The notes below the pieces were generated by a model. The model saw only the letters and a list, made by a program, of their open reading frames with translations. It was not told the origin of the DNA and did no database searches. From positions 82,381,624 through 82,445,623 of the forward strand of contig NC_084478.1 in the NCBI RefSeq assembly GCF_027409185.1: 64,000 bases of DNA, in the 5' to 3' direction. The first letter of the stretch is position 1. The number at the start of each line of letters is the position of its first letter. The stretch is from Cynocephalus volans (taxonomy: Eukaryota; Chordata; Mammalia; Dermoptera; Cynocephalidae). Below are positions 1-11,296 of this stretch, one piece after another. The position numbers and the translations under genes were made by a program.

Positions 1-477
1 AGGTGTACTTTTATTTATGATCTAATTAAGGACATTCTATTCTATTCCTAGTTTGTTGAGAATTTTTATCATTATTGGCTCCTGGATTTTGTCTAATTAT
101 TTTTTACATCAATTGAGATGATTCTGAAGTGTTTTTTTTAACATTGATTTGCAGATATTAAACCCACCTTGCATTTCTGGAATACATTTCACTTGGCTAT
201 GGTGTATAATTATTTGATATATTATTGGATTCCGTTTGCTAATATATTATTGAATGATTTGTGTATTCATCAGGAATATTGGTCCGTAATGTACTTTTCT
301 TGTAATGTCATTGTCTGTCTTTAGTATAAGGGTGATACTGGCCTTTATAGAATGTATTGAAAAGTAGTTTACCTATGCTTTCTGTAAGAGTTTGTGGAGA
401 ATTTGTATTATTCCTTAAATGTTTGATTGAATTAATCAGTGAAGCCATTTTGGTCTTTTGTGCATGGAAGAACTTTT
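1..477 (-). mobile_element. Old L1 (L1M-like) ORF2 fragment, antisense
   Basis: AT-rich sequence reads on the minus strand as the reverse-transcriptase part of an L1 ORF2. The plus strand shows the usual antisense wording, such as 'ttgttgagaatttttatc' near 55 and 'gggtgatactggccttta' near 330. No long open frame survives. It is the left-most visible part of one minus-strand element that continues at 613-1164 and 2683-5165; its 3' end lies beyond the left edge. The subfamily cannot be set by eye. Confidence 0.8.
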
Positions 478-612
478 CTTTTTTTTTAAAGATGACTGGT
501 AAGGGTATCTTAACCCTTGATTTGGTGTTGTTAGCACCACGCTCTCCCAAATGAGCAAACCAGCCATCCCTATATAGGGATCCAAACCCATGGCCTTGGT
601 GTTATTATCACG
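478..612 (-). mobile_element. tRNA-Ile-derived dimeric SINE (CYN-like), 5'-truncated
   Basis: Read on the minus strand this is a tail-to-head copy of the SINE at 48677-48844: a partial first tRNA-like unit with an 'accaaggccatgggtttgg' B-box region, a 'tatataggga' linker, a second tRNA-like unit and an A-rich tail. The first unit lacks its 5' ~35 bp. Flanking direct repeats of about 13 bp (tggaagaac plus T-rich, 465-477 and 613-626) mark insertion into the antisense L1. Unit structure matches the dermopteran CYN SINEs. Confidence 0.8.
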
Positions 613-1164
613 TGGAAGAACATTTTAAATTACTGATTCAGTTTTATTTATTTGTAGTAGGCCTGTTTAGATTTCCTGTTTCTTCTAGAGGCAGTGATAG
701 TAACTTGCATTCTTCTAGTAATTTGTTCATTTTATATATGTTGTTGACGTTGTTGGCATAGTTATTCATAGTACTACCATATAATACTTTTTATTTCTGA
801 AAGGTCAGTGTCAATGTTCTCTCTTTTGTTTCTCATTTTGGTGAACTTTATCTTCTTTTTCTTTTTCTTTGGTTACTTCAGATAAAGGCTTGCCAATGCT
901 ATGAATCTTATTAAAGAACCAACTTTGAGTTTCATTGATTTTCTCTACTGTTTCTATTGTTTATTCCATTGACATACACTCTAATATTTATTACTTTCTT
1001 TTACTTGCCTTGCATTTAGTTTGTTCGTTTTTAAGATCATTAAAGTGAAACTCAGATAATTGATTTTATATCACTTATTTTTTTCTGATACATCCATTTA
1101 AAACTTTACATTTTCCTGAAATCACTGCCTTAGTTCCATACCACACATATTGATATGTTATTTA
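613..1164 (-). mobile_element. Old L1 ORF2 fragment, antisense (continued)
   Basis: Continuation of the minus-strand L1 after the SINE. The plus strand carries typical antisense ORF2 wording, for example 'ttgagtttcattgattttct' near 925. The order of ORF2 segments is collinear with 1-477, so this is the same element. It is broken again at about 1164 by the composite retroposon. Confidence 0.8.
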
Positions 1165-1655
1165 TTTATTTATTTTTATTTTTTATTAGTGTATTCATTA
1201 TTACAAATCATACTTATCTTTAAGCCCCTTATATAATCTCTCCCCTTTGCCCCTCCCCCCTAATAACCATTGATTTGTTCTCTCCATCTGATAGATTAAC
1301 TGTTCCTCTGTCGATTTGTTGCCAAAATGATCTGTCCAATACTGAGACTGGTGTGATCAAGTCCTCCCCTATTATCATAAAGCAGATGCTTCTTCTATTA
1401 CTCTGCAGTGCGTGTGTGCTTTGTGGAGAGGACCTCTTCTTTTTTTTTTTTTTTTTTGGTCTCCATTGGTGCCTCTCCTTGTGTCAATGCAGTTGAGAAT
1501 CTGGTGTGCCATCTGCATGGTGGCTGTGACTGCTGCTGTAGAGACTAGCCACTTTTGCTGCAGCCATGGCAATTGTCGTGGCTATGGTGAACTACCCACG
1601 AGGAAATGGTGTTTTTGGTAAGCTCTTTACCTGGGTGTGGCTGCATTCGGCTTCC

Positions 1656-2682
1656 CCTGGCTCCATACCTCAGAACCCTGGCAGGGCCCCAGGGTGGTGT
1701 CCATAGCTTTCCTAGTTGCAGCTGTGTCGGGCCTTAAAACTAACGCCACCTTAAGTGACATTACAAGCGGTGCCATTATAGGCCCACAAGGGCGTATTAA
1801 CGTGGCAGCCTAAGGTGGCGCCGGGAGGAAGTAGGCTGGGAGTGTCTGCGGGAATCTTGCCTTAGCCCTTATTGGCCAAATACGTGCTTCTGCGCTCGTG
1901 AACACTGCGTGGTTGCAATAGCTAGGCATTGAGACAGGATGCATGCCCTTGACCTTTAAGCTGATTGGATTATGTTAAAACCTTCCCTCCCTATCTGCCT
2001 ATAAAAGCAAGTGCTTGTGTGGTAATAAACGGAACTGCTCGACAGAACCCCCACTGCGTCTGAGTGTCCTTTAACCGGGCTGTTTTGGGGGGGCCAGAGG
2101 TTGTGCTCACCTCTCTTCATGGCTCTCTTCCCCTGTCTCCTTCCAAAGGGGACAGGAGGGAAAGAGGAATCCTGGGCTGTTCGCTCGCCCACCGAAAGGA
2201 ACAAGGCTAAGGGCTGTTCGGGTCGGCCGGTGGCGGACCCGAAACAGCTGGGTTCAGCATCCCCTGGCTCCATACCTGAGGACCCTGGCTGGTAGCCATG
2301 TTGGTGGTGGCAGCATGTTTAGTTGCAGTTGAGTTCAGCTTCCCCCACCTCATGCCTCATAACCCCAGCTGGGACCCGGGGCAGGGGTGGCAGTGTGCCT
2401 AGTTGCAGCTGGGTTCAGGTTCCCCTGGCTCCATGTCTCAGAACCCTGGATGGGCCCTGGGGCAGTGGCAGCAGTGTGCCTAGTTGTGGCTGGGTTCCAC
2501 TTCTCTTGGCTCCATACCTCAGGACCTCAGTTGGGCCTAGGGATGGCATGGCAGTGTGCTTAGTTGCAACTGGATTTGGCTTCTCCTGGCTCCATCCCTC
2601 AGGACTCTGGCTGGGCCCTGGAGCAGTGATGGCAGTGCGTTTAGTTGTGGCTGGGTTTAGCTTCTTCCAGCTTCATGCCTCC
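1656..2682 (-). repeat. ~80-bp VNTR of composite retroposon copy 1
   Basis: Units beginning cctggctccat-like recur at 1656, 2263, 2344, 2424, 2505, 2585 and 2666. Once the inserted LTR and one target-site copy (526 bp) are removed, the spacing is 80-81 bp throughout. The reverse complement aligns with the ~80-bp unit at 25830-26512 (shared words ggcacac, cagggccca, catggagccagg). Confidence 0.8.
1725..2246 (+). mobile_element. Solo LTR, class I ERV-like, inside the VNTR
   Basis: A 522-bp block begins TGTCGGGCC and ends CCGAAACA. It is flanked by perfect 4-bp direct repeats GCTG (1721-1724 and 2247-2250). A TATA box (tataaaag, 2000-2007) and an AATAAA signal (2024-2029) give + orientation and an LTR-like U3/R layout. 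Removing the block and one GCTG restores a continuous VNTR unit. A 4-bp duplication fits class I (gammaretrovirus-like) integrases. No internal retroviral sequence is present, so it is a solo LTR left by recombination. I do not recognise the subfamily. Confidence 0.85.
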
Positions 2683-5165
2683 ATATGTTGTGTTTTTATT
2701 TTTATTTAATTAAAAATATTTTCTATCTGCTTTTGTACTTTCATGTTTGACACATGGGTTACTCGAAAATGTGTTGATTTCAATAATTTTCAATTTATTA
2801 AGACATTTTGTGGCTGAGTGTCTGTTCTATCATAAAAAATATTTTATTTTGCACTTGAAAACAATATGTATTCTACTCTTATTGGGTGGAATGTTATACA
2901 GATATCTTATAGGTCAAGTTGATTTCATACTGTTGTTCAAAACTTCTATATTTTTACTACTTGTTGGTCTACTTGTGCTCTCATTATTGAGAGTGAAATA
3001 TTAAGGTCTCTACCCATTATTGTTAAATTGTCAGGTTTTATTTTATATATCTTGGGGCTCTGTTGTTAGAGGCACAAACACTTATAATTGCTATATCTTC
3101 ATGCTAAATCGACCCATTTATTATTATTAAAAAATTACTATTATTATTTAAAATGTTGTTATATTATATTATATTTATATGATTATTATTTTTTAAATGT
3201 TCTTTTTTGTCCCAGTAACATTATTTGCCTTAGAATGTATTTTGTTTGATAATAGTACTTAGATAAGCTCACTTTTGATTAGTGCTTGCATGTTACATGT
3301 TTTTTTCTTTTTGTCCTTTTATTTTAAACATACTTTTGTCTTTAGATACCATGGCAATTTATTGTAAATAGTATATATAGAATATGTAAGTAGAATTAGT
3401 ATGTGTTACTCATTTTTTTTAGTGGATAATATCAGATTACAATATGCATATTAATTTTAAAGAATTTAGTTTAGTTTAATATTATTTTAGTTCTAATATA
3501 ATTTGCAAGCTTTGCTCCAATAATGCTTCATTTTCTCCCTCCTCTTTTATGGTATTACTGTCATACAGATAATATCTTATACATTACTCTTTCAAACAGT
3601 TTTATAATTATTGTTTTATGCAGTTGTGTTTTAAATCAGATAGAATAAGAAAAGTGTTAAAAAATGCATTCATACTGTCTTTTACATTTGCCTATGTCAT
3701 TATCTTTATTGGTATTCTTTATTCCTGAGGATTCAAGATAATCTCCAGTATTCTTTCATTTTAGTCTGAATGTCTCCCTTTTTTATTTTTGTAGGGAAGA
3801 TCTGTTAGTGATGAAGTCCCTCAGTTTTTGTTTATCTGGGAATGTCTGAATATTTTCTTTTTTAAAAAATAATTTTTCTGGACATAAAATTCTTGGTTGA
3901 AAGTCTTTTAGTTCTTGTATATATCATCCCACTGCCTTCTGGCCTCCGTGGATTCTCATGAGAAGCAAACTGTTAAAGTTATTGGTAATCCCTTTTACAT
4001 GATGAGTATTTTTTTCACTTGCTGCTCTCAAGATTCTCCTCTTCATTTTTGCCTTTCGCAGTTTTACTCTTATATAATTATGTATCTTTTGTATTTTTTT
4101 GTTTGTTCTATTTAAAAGTTTGTTGAACTTCTCAGGTTTATGGATTAATGTTTTTCATCAAACTGAGGAAGCTTTCAGCCATTATTTTTTCAAATATTTT
4201 TCTGCTCTTTTTTCTTTCTTCTCCACTTTGAGATTCTTATGACCAGCATTTTGGTATGTTTTATGGCATCCCATGGGACTCTGAAGCTTTGTTAATTTTT
4301 TTTAATAGCCCTTTTTCTGTTCCCCAGGCTGGATAATTTCAATTGACCTGTTTTGAAGTTCACTGATTCTTTCTTCTGCCAGCTCAAATCTGTTGTTGAG
4401 CCCCCCTAGGGAATTTTTAATTTTAGTTAAGATTTCAATTCCAGAATTTCTTTTTGGTTCTTTTAAAGTAATATCTATATCTTTATCAATATTTTATGTT
4501 TAGAAAGACATACTTGTCATATTTTCCTTTAATTATTTAAACATTATTTTTTAGTTCTTTGAACAAATCTATATAGTTGATTTAAAATATTTGTCTATTA
4601 TGTCCAATATCTGGATCCCTTCAGGGACATTTTTTCTGTTGGCTGAATGTTTCCCTGCATAGGTGGCATGTCTCAATTTTTGTGTTATTAAAACTGGACA
4701 TTTTAACAACTATGAGACCAGATCCATTCTACTACAGGGTTTCTTGTGGCTGTTTTATTTTTACTCTTAATGTTGTTTACTTGTTGCTACTTATTTATTT
4801 AGTGATTTTCCTGAGCTAATTCTGTAGATGTCGCATTCCTTGCAGTGCATAGCTATTGGGTTCTTTCTTAGTTGTTTTCTAGTCACTGGTTAAGTTTAAG
4901 CATGGTTTCATGAGGATCACCCCTATCTCAGTATAATTTAGTGGTTAACCAATAATGGTTCAGACATTTCCCTTAAATTCCTTGGAATGATGTATCTTCC
5001 ACCCTTTATTAAAGGGATCTATATGTAAAGGTATGCCTTCAATTTTAGGCAGTTTACATGTTAGCCTTAGCTTTCCTTTCTTATTTGTGCAGGGCCTCAA
5101 ATTCAGTCAAGGTGAGTTGCTGAAGCCTTCTCCCTTCCCAAGTCTTTCATGGGCATGCACTCAGC
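2683..5165 (-). mobile_element. Old L1 endonuclease/ORF1 region, antisense
   Basis: Continues the minus-strand L1 after the composite insertion. Plus-strand wording is antisense endonuclease (2683-3420), inter-ORF AT-rich sequence (3420-3780), then antisense L1M/HAL1-type 5' sequence, for example 'tttttcatcaaactgaggaa' near 4150 and 'ccactgccttctggcctcc' near 3929. All frames are broken. The HAL1-like part beyond ~3780 could be a separate half-L1. Confidence 0.7.
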
Positions 5166-5689
5166 CTTAGGCATTTGTGAAGGTTAATTCTAGGAATCAA
5201 CTTGATTAGATTAAGGAATACCAAGAAACCTCATAAAGCTATCTTTTAAGTGTGTTCATGAGGAGATGTTTCCAAAAAAGATTAGCATGTCAGTATACAG
5301 TTTCTTGATTTTTAGTAAATTTATACAATTGTACAAAAGCAATCCATATTAGAATGCTTCTATCCTGAAGCATTTTAAATTGATACCTGTGAGATAATAT
5401 TTAGAAAGATCAATAATTTATTAGCAAAATTAATGATCAACAAATGGCAGGAAAGAAAAAAAGCCTCTATTACTTTAGACTTTTAGTTTCCAGGCAGAAA
5501 ACAAATGCTCCTGACAAAAATTATCTGCCAAAATAAAAATAATGTTTTTTATAAAATAAATTATAATGTATATACAGATTATTTATTGTAGTATTGCCTG
5601 TATTAGAAAAATATTGGAAGTTTCCTAAATGGTTGCCTTTTTATCATTTTGTAAGTATATTTGTCACTTTTGTGGAAGCATTTACCAAG
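5166..5689. other. AT-rich intergenic stretch, no gene
   Basis: Degenerate sequence with no usable open frame. The part around 5180-5285 ('aaggttaattctaggaatc' onward) has the look of an ancient interspersed repeat that I cannot name. The rest is unassigned. Confidence 0.4.
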
Positions 5690-6425
5690 GTTCTTACTCC
5701 ATCATACTGGCATCTTTATTGATAATACCTAAATACTGGAAGCTACTCAGATATTCATAAATTAGAGAATGGGTAAATAAATTGTGGTATATTCATGTAA
5801 TGTAACATTAATTAGCAATAAAAATTTTAAAATTTACTGATATACAACAACATGAATAAATCATTTTAAATGTTGTTAGGTAAATGAAGCCAGGCACAAA
5901 ATACTTACTATATCATTCCATTTATATAACGTTGAAGAACAGGAAAAACTGGAGAATATAGAAGCAAATAGGATTGCCAGATACAATATAAAATGTCCAG
6001 TTGAATTTTAATTTCAGATAAACAACAAATAATTTTTAATATAAGTATGTTGCATGGGACATACCTATACTAAAAATAAAATTGTCTGAAATTAAGATTT
6101 ATTTGGAAATTCTGTAGTTTTATTTGCTAAATCCAGCAATCCTAGATGTAATAAAGACTGTTTGATCTCATTTAAGTTGAGTTTTAAAATAGGCAAAATT
6201 AATCTCAGAGATAAACGTCCATAATAATGGTTACCTCTAGAGGTGTGTGTTTCACTGAAAAGTGGCCCAACAGAATTTTCTGTGTTGATACAAATGCTCT
6301 CTATGCTGATCTAGGAGGGTGTTACATAGTATATACATATATAAAAATTCATTGGGTTCTGTACTTAATACTAGTTCATTTTAGCACTTTACTGTATGTC
6401 AGTTACACTTCAATAAAAAAAATTC
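5690..6425 (+). mobile_element. Old L1 (L1ME-like) 3' end
   Basis: Sense-strand L1 3' wording: 'gggtaaataaattgtggtat' near 5770, 'gaagccaggcacaaaatac' near 5887, 'cagttacacttcaataaaa' near 6399. The last matches the usual L1ME terminus. It is split by a palindromic MITE at 5971-6142. Confidence 0.7.
5971..6142. mobile_element. Palindromic MITE-like DNA element
   Basis: The ends are imperfect inverted repeats: GGATTGCCAGAT at 5971 against ATCCAGCAATCC ending at 6142. The two arms are inversely complementary over most of their length (for example caacaaataat against aagatttattt), so the element can fold into one long hairpin. It interrupts an old L1 3' end. It looks like a known mammalian palindromic repeat, but I do not give it a family name. 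Confidence 0.7.
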
Positions 6426-6489
6426 CGTCTATGCCAAATGGCCCAGTGATTCCACACTCATGTTTTTCCTGAAAACACACTTTTTTGTG

Positions 6490-6895
6490 TTATTCTATCT
6501 TTTCTGGCTACTCTAAATCTTATTTCAAGACCATCTTTCTCTAACCTGCCACTCAGTGTTGGAGTTCCTCGAAGCACTATCTTACTTCTTATATTTTTAT
6601 CTATTTTCTTTTCCTAGGAAGTCTAACCTTCACGTATGACTTCAATTACTATCTATGTGCCACTGACTCTCAAATTTATTTCTCCAATCCAGACTGCTCC
6701 TCTGAGCTATGGATCTGCAAATTCAATCACTGACTTAACATCCCCACTTGAAAGATACAAAGGCACCTCAAGCTAGGCTGTAAACACCAAGAAGTTAAGA
6801 AACGTATTTTGGCTCAACTTAGGATTTGCATCATCTAGCACATTTCCCAACACACTGCGGGGAATTAGTTAATATTTGTTGAATGAATAAATGAA
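6490..6895 (+). mobile_element. L2 relic including reverse-transcriptase fragment
   Basis: One frame reads a decayed CR1/L2 RT: 'GVPRSTILL' near 6561 resembles the GVPQGSVLGPLLF motif, and 'ATDSQIYFSNPDCSSELW' near 6660 resembles the ADDSQIY region. The right end is a typical L2 terminus (ttaatatttgttgaatgaat, 6870-6889) followed by short GAAT repeats. It is non-functional. Confidence 0.65.
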
Positions 6896-8040
6896 TGAAT
6901 GCCAGGAGCAAGAAAATGGCTTCCACTTGAAAATATATCAGAAGGAGGCAAAATTAACACACACTTTTAATTATCTATGAGCTTCAGTTCCAGTTCTGTG
7001 GAGCAGAATGAGATACTGAGAAGAAATGCCCAGAAAAGAAAACAATTATCTGATTATTCTTACTTTATTTACTTTCATAAAACTTTATTTTATCTTCTAT
7101 GTTAACACAGAAAAGTACTTAGTATGCTTAATCTCAAAAAAAAGAGAGAGAGAAGCTTTTACAGCATAATCAAATTCAGGAATTGCTTTTCTGGACAGAA
7201 TCTTGGAGAATCAGGAGAACTGGGACTCATTGTTAATACTTGGAGTCAAATAAATCTATCTTCTGTTGAAAAATACAAACAAGTAGATGGAAGAAAATAA
7301 AAATTAAACATAGTTTTTACACTCCCTACATTACCTATTGTGGAACTTTTTCCTTAAACTTAAGTACCAAGTAGAAATCTTGCTTAGCTATAAATTTATC
7401 AAGTTACTTAGACCCTGTATTCCACATGCAAATCTAGGGGTTGGTGTCTACCTGATGCCATAATAAGACAGAATCTTTCAAGACAATTGCATGTATAATA
7501 GGTAAAAATGGTTCTGTATATTTCTCATGTTTTATTTTTTTCTCAACCAAATTAAAACAAACTCTAAACTGCTTACCAAAGTTGATTTTAAAAGTCTAGT
7601 ATCAGGCATTTTCATGGCTCTCATAATCTGCTCTGGTCTGTACCAGGACCTCAGGATTTAGGTAGTTCCAGAAGATTGGGGATAGGACTTCTGATCACTG
7701 AGATGGTCATTTGCCAAACCATACAGTCCATTCAAAAGTGAATGGCTCAGCTAGTGGGTTTCATAATCTTCATGTCATGATTAACCACAGGGACCTTAAC
7801 TATGGCTCTCAATTCCATAGTCAGACATCTCAATCCACCTCCTTCTGAGGTCTCATTACCCCCAAGAGACTATGTTAGAGAAAGCTAAAGTTCTCTGCTT
7901 TTTACAATACACATTGCCTCCCATTCTTCCAATTTTTTAAAGTCTAATTCTCTTTCTTGCTAGGATTAGGCTATTTCTTTCTTCCCTTCAATACACCATT
8001 CTCTATATTGTCTCTCCAGGACAATCTTCCTTGATTGTTT
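6896..8040. other. Unassigned intergenic sequence
   Basis: No recognisable gene, long frame or clear repeat family. It contains a short GA-rich tract near 7142. I see nothing functional. Confidence 0.4.
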
Positions 8041-8337
8041 TACTCAGCCTAACCCTTCCATAATAGAGTATTTATATAAACTAATACAGCCATTCTAAAA
8101 AGAAATCTGAAAGTATTTAGAGAGATTAAGAATGTGAATACCCTATGACCCACTGATCTCATGCTTAGATATTTACACCAGGAAAAAATTCTCACACAAG
8201 TTTATAAAATGACAAGATGAGGATATTTAGGACAATTTTTTTTTTTTGTAATGGTGATCTGAAAGAATTTAAGTGTCTGTCATTACAGAATTAAGTGGAA
8301 AAATAACACAAAATATAAACCGTTAAAAGCAACTAAT
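8041..8337 (+). mobile_element. Old L1 3'-end relic
   Basis: Wording such as 'cagccattctaaaaagaaat' (near 8088), 'ccctatgacccactgatctc' (near 8141) and a decayed 'tttacaccaggaaaaaat' is sense L1 ORF2 C-terminal sequence. It is heavily diverged and lies immediately upstream of the younger L1 that starts at 8338. Confidence 0.6.
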
Positions 8338-8360
8338 GGGGGAGGCAGAACAAGATGGCA
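8338..8360 (+). promoter_or_regulatory. L1 5'-end YY1-type motif
   Basis: CAAGATGGC at 8351-8359 lies 13 bases from the element's first base. In human L1 an equivalent YY1 site at the 5' end directs transcription to start at +1. Here it supports an intact 5' terminus. Confidence 0.55.
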
Positions 8361-9124
8361 GACTAGAGGTATCCAGGACATGTTCCTCTCACATAAAAAG
8401 GTCAGAAAAATGAATAGGCAGCTAAATGTCAACAGGAGTATTTGTGGGAGAGTGCAGGAGTGCAGCAGGAAACAGGTCACATATCTGTGGAGCACAAAAG
8501 CCCAGGATGGCAACACAGAGAGAAGAGAGACACATGACCTCAGCCACCACATCTCCACCACCAGGACTGGTGCAGGAAAGACATTCCCTTGCACAGGGAA
8601 AAGGTGGGCAGAGAGCCCACACAAACTCCCATCCTCACCACAGAGGCAAGCAATTCCTACTGCAAGAGGAGGATTCCACAGTCTCAGCAAGCCCAGAGCC
8701 AAGGAGAAAGCTGCCTAGAATACAGACACTGCATCACTCTAGAACAGGAACACATACAGTGCACTCCCCCCCCAACCTCATGACCCAAGCTGATGCAGTA
8801 CACTGCCATCTTGAAACCAGAGCCCGGCAGGACCATGCCCTGCCCTAGGGCCAGAAGCCATGGTACTTCCTTAGGCTTAAGGCTCCACTCTCATCCCAGT
8901 ACACTCACAGGAGAGGCTACAATGCCATGATCCCAGAGACTTGAGGCCTGGACCCTGGGGTGGCTATGATGCCAGCCCTGCTGAACTGATACACTCTCAT
9001 GTCCCTGGCCAGAGATCAGACAGGGAGACCCCTCCCAGTGGGCCGAGTGTTGTGTGATCAAGCTTCAACCCCCCCAAAACAGCTCATGGGTTCCTACCCT
9101 AATGAACACACCCCTGGACCAGGG

Positions 9125-9500
9125 AAAGTAAAGCACATTTTTGCCCTCCCAGAGAAGCAGCAGGAGGTCTTGCTCTCAACATTCCCACCTAGTGACCTTG
9201 CCCCCTTCCTGAGAAGCAGCTAGCAGAGCCCCCTGTGCAGACCCATGTAGGAGCCTCAGCCACAGCCTGAGAAGTGGCTGGCTGGGCCACCAGTTGACAT
9301 GATTCCTCCATGGCCTTGCCCACTGCCCAAGAAGCACATGGCTTGGCCCCCTATCACCTGGCCTGCTTCACGGCCTTGCTCATTGCCTGAGAAGCAGCTG
9401 ACTGGGCCCTTTCTCCGCAGCCCCTCCTGGTGGTCTTAACCACTGCCTGAGAGGCAGCTGGCAGGGGCACATCTTTGCAGCCTTGTCTAGGGGCCTTGCA
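9125..9500 (+). repeat. 60-bp tandem repeat in L1-2 5' UTR
   Basis: The word cctgagaagcagct or a close variant recurs at 9149, 9208, 9266, 9326, 9386 and 9446, a period of 58-60 bp over six units. It lies in the 5' UTR of the L1 at 8338-15735 and is GC-rich compared with the element body. Confidence 0.85.
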
Positions 9501-10133
9501 CTCTACCCAGTTGAAACCCAAAGACAAATTTGCAGGTGAAAATACTTCCCAATGCATGCCCTCCACAATATTCAAAGAGGTGACCATTCCACCATATGCA
9601 CAGATACCAACACAGGAAAACAGGAAACATGAACAAACAAGGCAACAAGGCACCACCAAAGAAACACGATAATGCTCCAATAACTGATCCCAAAGAATCA
9701 ACAATTGCTGACTAGGCAGAAAAGGAACTCAAATTAATAATCCTATCGAACTCCCTGATATATATGAGAATGCGGACAGACAATTCTGTGAAATCAGAAA
9801 AACTATTCATGACCTGAATAAGAAATTTAACAAAGAGATAGTATCATTGAAAAAATCAAACAAATCTTGGAATTGAAGAATATATTGACTGCAATTAAAA
9901 ACACATCCAAGAGAGGCCTGAGAGCCACCAGGACCACAGGCCCTAAGCCAGATGTGCCAGAACAGGCAGACATTGCACCACAGGACCCTCAGCCCAGGCG
10001 AGTCCCTCCTACCCAGAAAGGCCTGAGCTGCTGGCCCACAGGCCCCAAGGCAGCTGAGCCAAATTGGCAGTACCTGTGGGACCCAGGCCAGACACCAGGG
10101 TAGAACGAGTGTACCATGAAACCCCCTACCACA

Positions 10134-11110
10134 ATGACTAAACACCAAAGGGAAGATATGAGAAATATGAAAAACCAAGAAAGTAAAATATCACCAAAGG
10201 AAAATAATAACTTTCAAGTTCTAGGTCCTATAGAATAGGAAGTCCTTGAAATGACTGACAGGGATTTCGAGCAACAATTCTAAGGAAACTAAATGAGATA
10301 CAAGAAAACTAAGTTAGACAACACAATGAAATGAGAAAAAGTATACAGGACCTGAAAGAAATGTACAAAGAAATCAATGCCCTGAAAAACAATGTAGCAG
10401 AGCTTGTGGAGCCGAAGGATTCATTCAACAAAATAAAAAACACAACAGAGACTCCAACCATCAGGCTAGAACAAGCAGAAGAGAGAATTTCTGACCGAAA
10501 AGACAGTCTGTTCAAAATAACACAGGTGGACCAAAAAAAAAAAAGGAAAAAGAATTTAAAAACTTGAAGAGAATATGAGCGATAACAGACAACCTTAAGC
10601 ACTCAAATATCTGAATCATGGGTATTTCAGAAGGGGAGGTAAAAGGAAATGGCACTGAAAACATATTCAATGAAATAATAGCAGTAAAATTCCCAGGTGC
10701 AGGGAAAAACACAGATCTTCAGTCTCAGGAGGCTCAAAGATCCCCAAACATATTCAACCCCAAAAGGTCCTCTCCAAGACATGTTATAGTTAAATTGACA
10801 AAACACAAAGACAAAGAGAGAATCTTAAAAGCTGCAAGAGAAAAGTGTCAAGTCACCTATAAGGGAGGCCCTATTGGACTAACATCAGAGTTTTCTTCAG
10901 AAATCCTAAAATACAGAAGAGAATGAGATGATATATTCAAAATACCAAAAAACAAAAATTGCCAGCCAAGAATACTTTACCCAGCAAGGCTATCATTCCA
11001 AAAAGAAAGACAAATGGTATATTTCCCACACAACCAAAACTGCAGGAGTTCACTACCACACGACCAGCCTTACAAGAAATTCTCAAGAGAGTACAGGGTT
11101 TGATACCTGA
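10134..11110 (+). pseudogene. L1 ORF1 relic (L1-2)
   Basis: The ATG at 10134 opens a frame reading MTKHQREDMRNMKNQES, like the ORF1 start at 21259. Downstream are the coiled-coil-like region around 10331-10567 (repeated Lys/Glu/Leu, 'NNVAELVEPKDSF') and an RNA-binding part near 10618-10926 ('RSSPRHVIVKLTKHKDKERI'). ORF1p is an RNA-binding trimer that packages L1 RNA. Frameshifts and stops split it into at least three frames, so it cannot be made whole. Confidence 0.8.
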
Positions 11111-11296
11111 AAAACAACCATCACTACCATGAATACTCAAGAAACAACAAATCACACCAGTAAAATAAAAATGCTAACAATAAAGAGAAAGAAAAGGTTA
11201 TCTACCATCCCAAGAAACCAACAAATACACAAGACAGTAAATCAGACAGAAGGGAACAAAAGATATTTAAAATATCCAAACAAAAATCAAGAAAAT

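Larger units (their letters stand above)
1165..2682 (-). mobile_element. Composite L1-derived VNTR retroposon, copy 1 (5'-truncated)
   Basis: Read on the minus strand from 2682 down to 1165: about six units of an ~80-bp GC-rich VNTR, then an L1 5'-UTR end segment, a short ORF2-endonuclease fragment (about 1318-1378), then a G-rich L1 3'-UTR-like tail ending in A-rich sequence. The same parts in the same order, with the same two internal joints, occur in the complete copy at 25009-27010. The 5' end stops inside the VNTR. Flanks show imperfect direct repeats starting atatgtt (about 1153 and 2683), and the antisense L1 resumes collinearly on the right. A solo LTR (1725-2246) sits inside the VNTR. 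It appears to encode no protein. Confidence 0.75.

Noticed and set aside
8426..8848. 140-codon frame at the start of L1-2
   Set aside because: Lies in L1 5' UTR, overlaps several other frames; no ORF1 similarity.
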